NCBI GenBank assembly: GCA_047630175.1
Contig: JBLHVI010000052.1
Span: 1-20,343 of the forward strand
Reading direction: 5' to 3'
DNA length: 20,343 bases
Source: UBA4582 sp047630175
GTDB taxonomy: Bacteria > Pseudomonadota > Gammaproteobacteria > Pseudomonadales > Azotimanducaceae
Shown: positions 7,351 through 14,819 of the stretch, piece after piece
Layout of the letters: the number at the start of each line of letters is the position of its first letter
Numbering within the stretch: position 1 is the first letter of the stretch
Made by a program: the position numbers and the translations under genes
The notes under the pieces: model-generated
The model's input: only the letters and a program-made list of their open reading frames with translations
Told to the model about the DNA's origin: nothing
The model's database searches: none

Positions 7351-7391
7351 GTCGACGTCCTCTCGTTCCAGAGGCTATGCGTAGCGATAGC
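7331..7391. terminator. Candidate hairpins between convergent genes
   Basis: CTTGG-TGGCG-CCAAG (7331-7345) forms a compact hairpin over the last codons of the metallo-hydrolase gene, and GCTAT/ATAGC (7374-7391, 8-base loop) lies in the 57-base gap before the stop of the convergent SDR gene. Neither is followed by a T run. They are the only candidates for ending transcription here; support is weak. Confidence 0.25.
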
Positions 7392-7407
7392 TAGCGAGTT
7401 TGCTGTC

Positions 7408-8172
7408 TTATTTTGGCGCGAAGCGCACGCCAGCATCAACGCGTATCGTGCTGCCGTTCATCATGCAGTTGTCATAGATGGCGAGAGCCATCTTGGCATA
7501 TTCCTCGGGGCGCCCCATGCGCTTTGGAAATGCCGCGTCCTTCACGAGGTTTTGCGATGCCGCTTCAGGGATGCCCTTAGTGATGCCTGTGCTGAATAGG
7601 CTAGGAGCAATGGTCATGACCCGCACGCCCATACTACCTAAATCTCGTGCCATCGTCAGCGTCATGGCGGCAATACCACCTTTGGCGGCAGAGTAGGCGA
7701 CCTGACCAATCTGGCCTTCAAACGCGGCAATAGAGGCTGTATTGATAATCACACCACGTTCGCCGTCTGCATTTGGCTCGTTAGTGCCCATTTTCTCGGC
7801 CGCCAGACGCGCAATATTGAATGATGACACAAGATTCAGGTCAATGATGCGCTGAAAGTCTTCTAGCGGATGTGCGCCATCTCGAGCAACTGTGCGCTTT
7901 GCCAGTCCGCCGCCAGCGGTATTGCAAACAAAGTGCAAATGACCACCGAGGGCTTTAATGGCTTCATTAATTGCGGTCTCAGTACCCGTGAAGTCCATGA
8001 CATTAACCGGGTGAAAAGTACCGCCGAGCTCGGCCGCCACGGCCGCACCGTTAGACGTAGGTAAGTCGAGAATAGCGACCTTGCCACCTTTCTCGACCCA
8101 TAGATTAGCGGTCGCCAGGGCCATACCTGAAGCGCCGCCAACGATAATTGCACAGTGATTAGTAGTTTCCAT
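7408..8172 (-). CDS. Short-chain dehydrogenase, 3-hydroxyacyl-CoA dehydrogenase type 2-like
   Basis: A 254-residue classical SDR. The nucleotide loop is GGASGMALA (12-20), D36 at the end of strand 2 suggests NAD over NADP, the NTAGG segment (84-88) matches NNAG, and the catalytic set is S147, Y160 and K164 (YSAAK). The long segment before the catalytic Ser and the phrase INTASIAAFEGQIGQ match HSD10-type 3-hydroxyacyl-CoA/17-beta-hydroxysteroid dehydrogenases. One oddity: the third glycine of the usual Gly-x-x-x-Gly-x-Gly is Ala18. It is divergent from the acyl-CoA dehydrogenase genes, with which it would form consecutive beta-oxidation steps; that link is inferred. Substrate unknown (branched, cyclic or steroid-like 3-hydroxyacyl groups are typical). 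Confidence 0.85.
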   Translation of the reverse strand: METTNHCAIIVGGASGMALATANLWVEKGGKVAILDLPTSNGAAVAAELGGTFHPVNVMDFTGTETAINEAIKALGGHLHFVCNTAGGGLAKRTVARDGAHPLEDFQRIIDLNLVSSFNIARLAAEKMGTNEPNADGERGVIINTASIAAFEGQIGQVAYSAAKGGIAAMTLTMARDLGSMGVRVMTIAPSLFSTGITKGIPEAASQNLVKDAAFPKRMGRPEEYAKMALAIYDNCMMNGSTIRVDAGVRFAPK

Positions 8173-8255
8173 GGAGGTTTCTCTCTCTTAATTATTAAGG
8201 CCTGATATGCATGCTTGTTGTTCTTGTTATTGTCGGGTAATGCGTCGAATCTTGA

Positions 8256-8292
8256 ACCTGTATTACGTCATCAACTGACGCTGCTTACAGGT
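8256..8292. repeat. Nested dyad, outer 7-bp and inner 5-bp arms
   Basis: ACCTGTA (8256-8262) pairs with TACAGGT (8286-8292). Inside, CGTCA (8266-8270) pairs with TGACG (8276-8280) around TCAAC. All arms are perfect. It lies about 85-120 bases upstream of the SDR start on the minus strand, so it could be a regulator-binding site or a leader hairpin. Confidence 0.4.
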
Positions 8293-8553
8293 GTCACGCA
8301 ACAGACATCGTCTGCCCGTGATGAATCATAATCCCGCAGAACGACGTAGGACTCAAGTGGCAGCGATGTAAGTCGCCTCGGCTGAAGAATCGGCAGCGCG
8401 GTTGTTAGTACAACGGGACTGGTGATGATGTCAGTGCTCATGTACAGTTCAATGCCGTGCACGAAAGGGCAGGTTGCACCGATTAATGGCACTGGCTGAT
8501 AGTATGAGTCAAGAGAACGGGTTGAAATTTCCCACTGTCAGACAACGTTTAGC

Positions 8554-8565
8554 ATTGTTTACAAT
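8554..8565. promoter_or_regulatory. Candidate operator ATTGT-TT-ACAAT before acyl-CoA dehydrogenase
   Basis: Perfect 5-bp arms with a 2-base centre, 51 bases before the ATG at 8617, next to an AT-rich TTAATA that could serve as a -10 element. Position and symmetry fit a TetR- or GntR-type repressor site; the regulator is not encoded in this window. Confidence 0.35.
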
Positions 8566-8616
8566 TAATAGTAGCGCGGACCCGCAACCAGGAGCCGGGC
8601 GATCAGCAGGAGATAC

Positions 8617-9840
8617 ATGATGACCACAGGCAGCGATCAACACGCGGCGTTCCGGCAAGAGGCGCAAGTTTGGTTAGACGAAAACTTCCCCAAGAGCCTA
8701 AGCGGTCGGGGTGCAGAGCTTCTAGGTAACGGCGAGGGCAGTAGTCCTCTTACCGGTGAAGCGCTGATCTGGTGTGAGCGATTGGGCAGCAAAGGTTGGG
8801 GTACGCCTACATGGCCCGCGCAATATGGCGGAGCAGATCTAGATCAGGCACACTCTCGGGTGCTGCAGGAAGAGATGGGGCGTGTCGGCGCGTTCAACCC
8901 TATCCCAGTGCTGGCTGGTATGGGCGTCACAATGGTGGGCCCCACTATTCTTGAATATGGTACTGATGAGCAAAAGTCACAGCATTTGCCGCCCATCAGC
9001 CGTGGCGAAATACGCTGGTGTCTAGGGTATTCAGAGCCCAATGCGGGTTCTGACTTGGCGTCCTTGTCGACCAAAGCAGAAGATGATGGTGATGCCTGGC
9101 GGGTCAATGGTCAGAAGGTTTGGACCTCCGGCGCAGATATTTCTCAATGGTGTGGTGCGTTGGTACGTACTGACCCGAAAGCAAAGAAACACAACGGCAT
9201 CAGCTTTTTGATGTTGAAGATGGACCAGCCCGGCATAGAGACACGCCCGATTAAGCTAATTTCAGGCTTCTCGCCTTTCTGTGAAACCTTCTTCACTGAT
9301 GCCCGAGCTGAGAAAAGCGATATGCTCGGTAAACTCAACGACGGTTGGAGTGTGGGTAAACGATTACTTCAGCACGAGCGAGTCAGCCAGACTGGTGCCC
9401 GCGGTACGTCGGGGCCGAAATCTGAACCGCTGCAAACCTTGGCCAAGCGTTACATCGGTAGCGATGCCAACGGTCAGTTGGCAGATCCCGACTTGCGCAT
9501 ACGTCTAGCGAACCACTTAATGGCTGCTAAAGCCCATGGCCTGACCATCGACCGTATTACCGCCGAGGCGCGTGGCAATGTCACCGTCAGCGCGTCAGCT
9601 TCTATCTTGAAGAACTCGGCCACCAACGTGGCGCAGACGCTGTCAGAGTTAAGCTTAGAAATTATGGGTCATAACGGGCTTGGTTGGGAAGGCGAGGGTT
9701 TTGGCGACCAAGAACTGCAGACCGTCCGCACCTGGTTGTTCGGCAAGGCGATGTCGATTTACGGCGGCTCAGCTGAGGTCCAGAACAACATTATTTCGAA
9801 GAATATCCTCGGTCTCCCAGAGACTACCCAGAAGGGCTGA
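8617..9840 (+). CDS. Acyl-CoA dehydrogenase, FAD/catalytic (alpha-like) subunit
   Basis: A 407-residue acyl-CoA dehydrogenase-fold protein. The FAD/substrate segment GYSEPNAGSD (137-146) and the KVWTSGA segment (167-173) are intact. The C-terminal position of the usual medium-chain catalytic Glu reads IYGGSAE (381-387), with Gly replacing Glu; a likely base is instead E254 in LLQHER, at the helix-G place used by isovaleryl-CoA and long-chain enzymes. The Arg-x-Gln-Phe-Gly element that normally contributes to a neighbouring FAD site is missing, but is present in the next gene. This suggests a heteromer. CAGGAG (8607-8612) is four bases from ATG 8617 and seven from ATG 8620, so the second Met may be the true start. 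The next gene follows after 27 bases. Confidence 0.88.
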   Translation: MMTTGSDQHAAFRQEAQVWLDENFPKSLSGRGAELLGNGEGSSPLTGEALIWCERLGSKGWGTPTWPAQYGGADLDQAHSRVLQEEMGRVGAFNPIPVLAGMGVTMVGPTILEYGTDEQKSQHLPPISRGEIRWCLGYSEPNAGSDLASLSTKAEDDGDAWRVNGQKVWTSGADISQWCGALVRTDPKAKKHNGISFLMLKMDQPGIETRPIKLISGFSPFCETFFTDARAEKSDMLGKLNDGWSVGKRLLQHERVSQTGARGTSGPKSEPLQTLAKRYIGSDANGQLADPDLRIRLANHLMAAKAHGLTIDRITAEARGNVTVSASASILKNSATNVAQTLSELSLEIMGHNGLGWEGEGFGDQELQTVRTWLFGKAMSIYGGSAEVQNNIISKNILGLPETTQKG

Positions 9841-9867
9841 TCCGGATACGAAAAGGAAGCAATAGAT

Positions 9868-11004
9868 ATGGCAGCGTTAAACGAAGAACAAAGCATGATT
9901 AAAGACCAGGCTCAGGCCTGGGTGACTGAACAGGCGCCGGTATTGAAGTTTCGCGAGATGCGCAACAGCGGTGTAACCGGTGGTTTTACGCCGCAGACCT
10001 GGCAGTCTATGGTGGAAATGGGCTGGACCGGTATTATTGTTCCAGAACAATATGGCGGTTCAGGGTTAGGTTATTTAACGTTTGGCGTGGTTCTCGAAGA
10101 AACAGGCAAGCAGTTAACGGCCTCGCCCTTGTTGGCATCCGCATTGGTAGGCGCGTCAGCCTTGATACTCGGTGGCAACGAGGCCCAGAAGCAAGCTTGG
10201 TTACCGAAAATCGTCGATGGTTCGGCTATCTTTAGTCTGGCCGTTGATGAAGGTCCCAGGCATGCGCCCCTGCAGATAGGCCTGCAGGCAGCAGCCGCCG
10301 GCCAAGGTTTCGTTCTCAATGGTACGAAGACGTTTGTTTTAGAGGGCGTCACCGCGACTCACTTAGTGGTGGCTGCACGTACCGAAGGCCAAGCAGGTGA
10401 TGCCGCCGGAATTACCCTGTTTTTGGTCGCAACCGATACGCCCGGAGTCACTTGCTCACGTCTGCAGACCGCTGACAGTCGCGGTTACGCGAATGTAGAT
10501 TTTACCAATGTTGAATTAGGCAGTGACATGGTGGTCGGCGAATTACACGGTGCTGCGGGGCTGCTCGACCAGATCTTGGATCGCGCCCGTGCCGGTCTGG
10601 CTGCAGAAATGCTGGGCACCGCCGCTCAATCCTTTGCCATGACGCTCGATTATCTAAAAACCCGAGTGCAGTTTGGCCAAGTTATTGGTGCATTTCAGGC
10701 GCTGGGACATCGGGCTGCGGAATTGTTTGCCGAGATGGAGTTGACACGCTCTTGCGTTGAAGCAGCTTTGCAGGCGATTGACAGCGATTCAGAAAAAGTT
10801 GACCAGCTTTGCTCTTTGTCGAAGTGCAAAGCAGGTGCGTTTGTGTTTCACGCGTCTAATGAGCTCATTCAGATTCATGGCGGCATTGGCATGACTGATG
10901 ATTTCGATGCTGGCTTCTATCTCAAGCGCGCCAGAGCGCAGGACACGATCTACGGTAGTCAGGCGTTTCATCGCGATCGCTATGCACGACTGTTAGATTT
11001 CTAG
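9868..11004 (+). CDS. Acyl-CoA dehydrogenase, partner (beta-like) subunit
   Basis: A 378-residue acyl-CoA dehydrogenase-fold protein. It keeps R266/Q268/F269/G270 (TRVQFGQVIG) and the QIHGGIGMT segment (335-343), which contact FAD across a subunit interface. It lacks the YSEPNAGSD-type FAD loop (LAVDEGPRHAP at 124-134 instead). Neither place of the catalytic Glu is filled: the helix-G position is Ala (in DRARAGLAAE, 238-247) and the C-terminal motif reads IYGSQAF (361-367). On its own it is probably inactive. Paired with the preceding gene it completes one active site, as in the alpha2-beta2 FadE28-FadE29-type enzymes of steroid side-chain breakdown. That assembly is inferred. AAGGA at 9854-9858 is its ribosome site; the stop is seven bases from the stop of the convergent gene. 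Confidence 0.87.
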   Translation: MAALNEEQSMIKDQAQAWVTEQAPVLKFREMRNSGVTGGFTPQTWQSMVEMGWTGIIVPEQYGGSGLGYLTFGVVLEETGKQLTASPLLASALVGASALILGGNEAQKQAWLPKIVDGSAIFSLAVDEGPRHAPLQIGLQAAAAGQGFVLNGTKTFVLEGVTATHLVVAARTEGQAGDAAGITLFLVATDTPGVTCSRLQTADSRGYANVDFTNVELGSDMVVGELHGAAGLLDQILDRARAGLAAEMLGTAAQSFAMTLDYLKTRVQFGQVIGAFQALGHRAAELFAEMELTRSCVEAALQAIDSDSEKVDQLCSLSKCKAGAFVFHASNELIQIHGGIGMTDDFDAGFYLKRARAQDTIYGSQAFHRDRYARLLDF

Positions 11005-11011
11005 GCACGCA

Positions 11012-11626
11012 TTACGCTTGGGCATAGCCCTCGGCTGACTGGCGTGCCTGCAGTTCAGCAATCTTTTTGCGCTTGCGCAGAAAGTGAGGCATGCCTTGGG
11101 GTTTGTGCAGGGTAATCTTCAGTGGTCGATTGCCCAAGTTGTCTGCTCCCCGCAGTACGGCTTTGATGTGTTTGAGCTGGTCAGAAATAACAACGATATT
11201 GCTCTTCATCTCACGGTTAAAGCGTTCCATCTCAGGGTATCGCAGCTCGAGGTCGGCTGCAGTCATACGCCGCGCCTCAGCCGTAAACAGCGTGTACGAC
11301 TGATCGATGACCAGCCGTGAACCGTGGCTGAATTCACGTAGCTGCATCAACCAATCTCCCACCGTTTCTCGGGCCGGTGGCGGCAGCAGCGAATCTGGCG
11401 TCAACTCGCTCAGCGCATCACATTCCATGATCAGGCGCTGCCAAACCATAGCGCCGTCAGACAGCATGCTTGTTATCGCCGTGTAGTGCTCCGCTCGATG
11501 GTTCTTCTCAGCTGGCGGCAGAGCCTTCGGCGCGCGCCGTTGACCCAGCGTCAGGTATATCGCGCATAGCGAGCAAGCCAATGCGGCGCTAGAAAACGTC
11601 AAGGTGATCAGTGTACTGGTATCCAT
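11012..11626 (-). CDS. Membrane-anchored protein of unknown function
   Basis: I do not recognise this gene. From the ATG at 11626 the product has 204 residues: one N-terminal membrane helix (about 5-27), then a mostly helical, charged domain presumably in the cytoplasm. The C-terminus is strongly basic (LRKRKKIAEL). The frame stays open upstream to 11773, but those 49 residues look like untranslated leader and would put the membrane segment mid-protein. No strong ribosome site precedes 11626. It is convergent with the acyl-CoA dehydrogenase pair (7 bases between stops) and divergent from the monooxygenase gene. Nothing in it suggests an enzyme: no conserved Cys/His cluster, nucleotide loop or DNA-binding helix that I can see. 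Confidence 0.6.
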   Translation of the reverse strand: MDTSTLITLTFSSAALACSLCAIYLTLGQRRAPKALPPAEKNHRAEHYTAITSMLSDGAMVWQRLIMECDALSELTPDSLLPPPARETVGDWLMQLREFSHGSRLVIDQSYTLFTAEARRMTAADLELRYPEMERFNREMKSNIVVISDQLKHIKAVLRGADNLGNRPLKITLHKPQGMPHFLRKRKKIAELQARQSAEGYAQA

Positions 11627-11777
11627 ACTTTCGCTCGTGATGGTTAGGTTTGTATATGCACGACTATTGTGTGCATGACGGCTAGCCGGACGATGGGTAG
11701 CCGCACCAATAGTATCTTTAATAAGGATAGTTGAGATTTGTAAAAAATCGAGACACCATGACGCAAAATACACAATT

Positions 11778-11799
11778 GTTCGTCAGATAATTGACGAAC
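11778..11799. promoter_or_regulatory. Perfect 8-bp inverted repeat, candidate operator
   Basis: GTTCGTCA (11778-11785) and TGACGAAC (11792-11799) flank GATAAT. This is the most regular dyad in the window. TTGACG, a -35-like hexamer, overlaps the right arm at 11791-11796, so a bound dimeric regulator could block or recruit polymerase for the monooxygenase gene. A matching -10 near 11813-11819 is poor. It lies 127 bases before that gene and about 150 bases before the divergent one. Confidence 0.5.
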
Positions 11800-11915
11800 C
11801 GACTGACTTCTCACATTACTCATCGTTCTGGCCTCTTGAGATACTTGTAGAAACGTGCGCATTTGCGTAAAACACGACAAGAACTTTTGGATCTAAAGAA
11901 AAACAATCAATAAGG

Positions 11916-11925
11916 GAGTCGACTC
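11916..11925 (+). promoter_or_regulatory. 10-bp palindrome at the monooxygenase ribosome site
   Basis: GAGTCGACTC is a perfect palindrome that begins inside the Shine-Dalgarno sequence AAGGGAG (11912-11918 region) and ends at the base before the ATG. It may be chance, or may let the ribosome site be masked by a protein or RNA dimer. Confidence 0.3.
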
Positions 11926-13878
11926 ATGGCCGAGCGCCAATTTGATCACTGGCAGCCCATTACGGAGGACGATGCCGCGATAGAGGCCGCATTGGAAGAA
12001 GCCAATATACCGACGCTGATGGTTGCCCTGGTGCACCTGACGGGTGACGCGTCTTTGCTGCGTAGTGATATTCAACCAGAGGCTAGCCTTTTTGGCGACG
12101 CCCAGGGCGGCATTAGTCCGTCAGATCAGGCCAATATGAGGGCCAAAGCACTAGCAGCATTACGAGCCTATCGTGATAAAAACGAAGCCGGTGATGGTCA
12201 ATTGCCACCATTGCCAGACAAGGCGCTGATCCACGAGATGATGAATTTTCTCGTCGGTGAAGAATTGCCCGCGGCCTATATCGAGTTTTTAGAGTCAGAG
12301 TTGTCCTTGCACGGTGAAGACCCCTTCGGTCAACCCGCTATCGATGCGATACCAGCGGCGCAGCGCGAGGCCTTTGAGGTTGTGATTATCGGCAGCGGCA
12401 TGTCGGGTATTCTGGCGGCGATACGCCTGCAGAATGCCGGTATTGCGTACACGATCGTTGAGAAGAATGCCGACGTCGGTGGTACTTGGCTACAAAATAC
12501 CTATCCGGGTTGTCGGGTAGACAGCCCCAACCACACATATTCTTATTCTTTTGCACCGAAAGACTGGCCCCAGCACTTTTCGCCACAAAAAGTCTTACTC
12601 AGCTATTTCGAGCAAGTCGCGACAGACTACAAAATCCGCGACAAAATCATGTTTGATACCGAAGTCACCAAGGCGCAGTTTAATGACGTCACTGCAGGCT
12701 GGCAGGTGCATGTCACCAGCGCCGATGGTGGCACCTCTGTCCTTGAGGCTAGCGCTGTGATTACCGCCGTTGGCCAGCTTAATCGGCCAAGCTATCCAGA
12801 TATTGAAGGGATTGACAGTTTTGAAGGTCCGGCTTTTCACTCAGGTGTGTGGGACCACTCGATTGATTTGAAAGGTAAGCGCGTAGGCGTTATTGGCACG
12901 GGCGCTAGCGCCTTCCAGTTTATCCCGGAAATCGCGAAGGAGGCGGCGGAAGTTGTCGTATTTCAGCGCACACCACCGTGGATAGCCCCGCGGGAAGAAT
13001 ATCATGACGACATTCCACAGGGTAAACACTGGCTGTTGAATAAGGTACCGTTCTACGCCAAGTGGTTCAGGTTTTTAACGTTCTGGCGGACGTCTGAGGG
13101 TCTTCTGGCAGCGGCCAAGAAAGACCCCACATGGCATCAAACCTTGTCGGTTGGGCCTGAAAATGAAGAGCTGCGGGTCATGCTCACTGAATATATCCGC
13201 TCAATGGTGGGTGAGGACCCGTCCCTGTTTCATAAAGCCGTGCCAGACTATCCGCCTGCAGGCAAACGCATGCTGGTAGACAACGGGACTTGGTTGACCG
13301 CCCTGAAGCGCGACAATGTGTATGTTATTACCGACCCCATTGCAGCCATTAACGAAGAGGGTCTTAAAACTAGGGCTGGTATGCAATATGATGTTGATGT
13401 GATTATCTATGGCACCGGGTTTCACGCGAACAAGTTCTTGTGGCCGATGGAAATAAAGGGCCGAGATGGCGTCGATCTGCAAGATCACTGGCAAGGTGAT
13501 CCACGCGCTTATCTGGGGATTACTATCCCGCAGTTCCCTAATCTGTTTTGTATGTATGGGCCAAACACGAACATCGTCGTCAATGGGAGTATTATTTTCT
13601 TCTCTGAGTGTGAAATGCGCTACATCTTGGGGTGTCTGGCTTTACTGATGAAAACGGGCCACAAGGCATTGGATTGCAAACAAGATGTGCACGACAAGTA
13701 TAACGAGTACATTGATGCGGGTAATTTGAATATGGCGTGGGGTGCGCCCAACGTCAATAGTTGGTACAAAAATGAAAAGGGCCGTGTTACGCAAAACTGG
13801 CCGTTTAGCCTGCGTGAGTTCTGGGAACAGACACGTAGCCCTGATCCTGAGGCTTTTCGATTTATTGATGCCAAATAA
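11926..13878 (+). CDS. Baeyer-Villiger-type flavin monooxygenase, HAPMO-like
   Basis: A 650-residue FAD- and NADPH-dependent monooxygenase that likely inserts oxygen next to a ketone to give an ester or lactone. Domains: an N-terminal extension (1-150, helical, no motif known to me); FAD site GSGMSG (156-161); GGTWLQNTYPG (185-195); the Baeyer-Villiger fingerprint F299-E-G-x-x-x-H-x-x-x-W309-D310; NADPH site GTGASA (324-329); K447-R448 in PAGKRML, the pair that corresponds to the NADPH-contacting Lys and catalytic Arg of phenylacetone and 4-hydroxyacetophenone monooxygenases; and YGTGF (495-499). The extension and total length match the 4-hydroxyacetophenone type (about 640) rather than the shorter phenylacetone type. 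The substrate is not deducible. It has a strong AAGGGAG ribosome site and its own promoter region. Confidence 0.9.
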   Translation: MAERQFDHWQPITEDDAAIEAALEEANIPTLMVALVHLTGDASLLRSDIQPEASLFGDAQGGISPSDQANMRAKALAALRAYRDKNEAGDGQLPPLPDKALIHEMMNFLVGEELPAAYIEFLESELSLHGEDPFGQPAIDAIPAAQREAFEVVIIGSGMSGILAAIRLQNAGIAYTIVEKNADVGGTWLQNTYPGCRVDSPNHTYSYSFAPKDWPQHFSPQKVLLSYFEQVATDYKIRDKIMFDTEVTKAQFNDVTAGWQVHVTSADGGTSVLEASAVITAVGQLNRPSYPDIEGIDSFEGPAFHSGVWDHSIDLKGKRVGVIGTGASAFQFIPEIAKEAAEVVVFQRTPPWIAPREEYHDDIPQGKHWLLNKVPFYAKWFRFLTFWRTSEGLLAAAKKDPTWHQTLSVGPENEELRVMLTEYIRSMVGEDPSLFHKAVPDYPPAGKRMLVDNGTWLTALKRDNVYVITDPIAAINEEGLKTRAGMQYDVDVIIYGTGFHANKFLWPMEIKGRDGVDLQDHWQGDPRAYLGITIPQFPNLFCMYGPNTNIVVNGSIIFFSECEMRYILGCLALLMKTGHKALDCKQDVHDKYNEYIDAGNLNMAWGAPNVNSWYKNEKGRVTQNWPFSLREFWEQTRSPDPEAFRFIDAK

Positions 13879-13948
13879 TTGGGTCACAAAAACGGCATAA
13901 ACTCCCGAGCGAGATAGGCGCGGGTTGGTTACCTAATAAAGAGGTTGC

Positions 13949-14812
13949 ATGAAGATTCCAAAACGACTCCAGCCGCTGCTGGAAGATGGCCTGATCGATG
14001 AAGTGGTTGGGCGCTTGATGAGTGGTAAAGAAGCTGATGTGTTTATTGTTCGCTGCGGCGGCCAAGTGCGCTGTGCCAAGGTTTACAAAGAGGCCACTAA
14101 ACGCGGCTTCAAGCAAGCGGTAACCTATCAGGAAGGCCGCAAGGTGCGAAATTCCCGGCGTGCCAGAGCGATGGAGAAGGGTTCTAAGTTTGGCCGCCAG
14201 CAACAAGAAGAAATTTGGCAAACAACCGAAGTTGATGCATTAAAGCTGCTGGCTAGTGCCGGCGTAAGGGTGCCCGTGCCTTATAGCTGCGTTGATGGTG
14301 TACTGCTGATGGAAATGATCGTCGACGCCGAAGGTGATGTTGCGCCGCGCCTCAGCGAGGTCGTGTTTACTCGCGAAGAAGCCCTGCGCGATCACGCGGT
14401 AATGATGCAATACGTGGTCAAAATGTTATGTGCCGGTGTTGTGCATGGTGATTTGTCAGAATTCAATGTTCTGGTTGACCCACAGGGCCCCGTGATTATA
14501 GATTTGCCGCAGGTGGTTGATGCAGCCGGTAATAATCACGCCGAGGCGATGCTCGCCCGGGACGTCAATAACATTTCAGGCTACTACGGCTTGTACGCGC
14601 CTGAGCTACTCAAGACCAAGTACGCGAAAGAAATGTGGGCATTGTTCGAAGCGGGTGATTTAGAGCCAGACATGGTGCTTACAGGCCTGTTTGCCGAAAG
14701 CGATGAAGCCGCCGATGTCGATGCGGTCATGGCTGAAATTGATGCGGTGCGCATGGAAGAGCTGGAACGTCAGGAGCGTGTACGGGAAGCTGAAGACGAG
14801 CTAGACGGATAA
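13949..14812 (+). CDS. RIO1-like atypical serine kinase/ATPase
   Basis: A 287-residue RIO-family kinase. The phosphate loop is MSGKEADVF (24-32), the ATP lysine is K44 in CAKVYKE, the catalytic segment is VHGDLSEFN (165-173) with D168 and N173, and the metal Asp is D185 in IIDLPQ. The activation loop and peptide-binding lobe of ordinary kinases are absent, as expected. The C-terminal 60 residues are acidic and probably helical. In eukaryotes and archaea RIO1 acts in small-subunit ribosome maturation; the role of bacterial copies is little known. The gene has AAAGAGG five bases from its ATG, and its stop is seven bases before the sulfurtransferase start, so the two form an operon. Confidence 0.9.
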   Translation: MKIPKRLQPLLEDGLIDEVVGRLMSGKEADVFIVRCGGQVRCAKVYKEATKRGFKQAVTYQEGRKVRNSRRARAMEKGSKFGRQQQEEIWQTTEVDALKLLASAGVRVPVPYSCVDGVLLMEMIVDAEGDVAPRLSEVVFTREEALRDHAVMMQYVVKMLCAGVVHGDLSEFNVLVDPQGPVIIDLPQVVDAAGNNHAEAMLARDVNNISGYYGLYAPELLKTKYAKEMWALFEAGDLEPDMVLTGLFAESDEAADVDAVMAEIDAVRMEELERQERVREAEDELDG

Positions 14813-14819
14813 AATAAAT

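Larger units (their letters stand above)
8173..8616. other. Divergent promoter region with several dyads
   Basis: No gene is convincing in these 444 bases; a 73-codon minus frame at 8271-8492 has no recognisable product. The region must drive the SDR gene leftward and the acyl-CoA dehydrogenase genes rightward. It holds a nested dyad at 8256-8292 and two sites of the form TTGT-N-ACAA: GTTGT-TAGT-ACAAC (8401-8414) and ATTGT-TT-ACAAT (8554-8565). These are candidate operators. I could not place a confident -35/-10 pair. Confidence 0.5.

Noticed and set aside
8271..8492. 73-codon minus-strand frame in the divergent promoter region
   Set aside because: No ribosome site or recognisable product, and it overlaps dyads that look regulatory.
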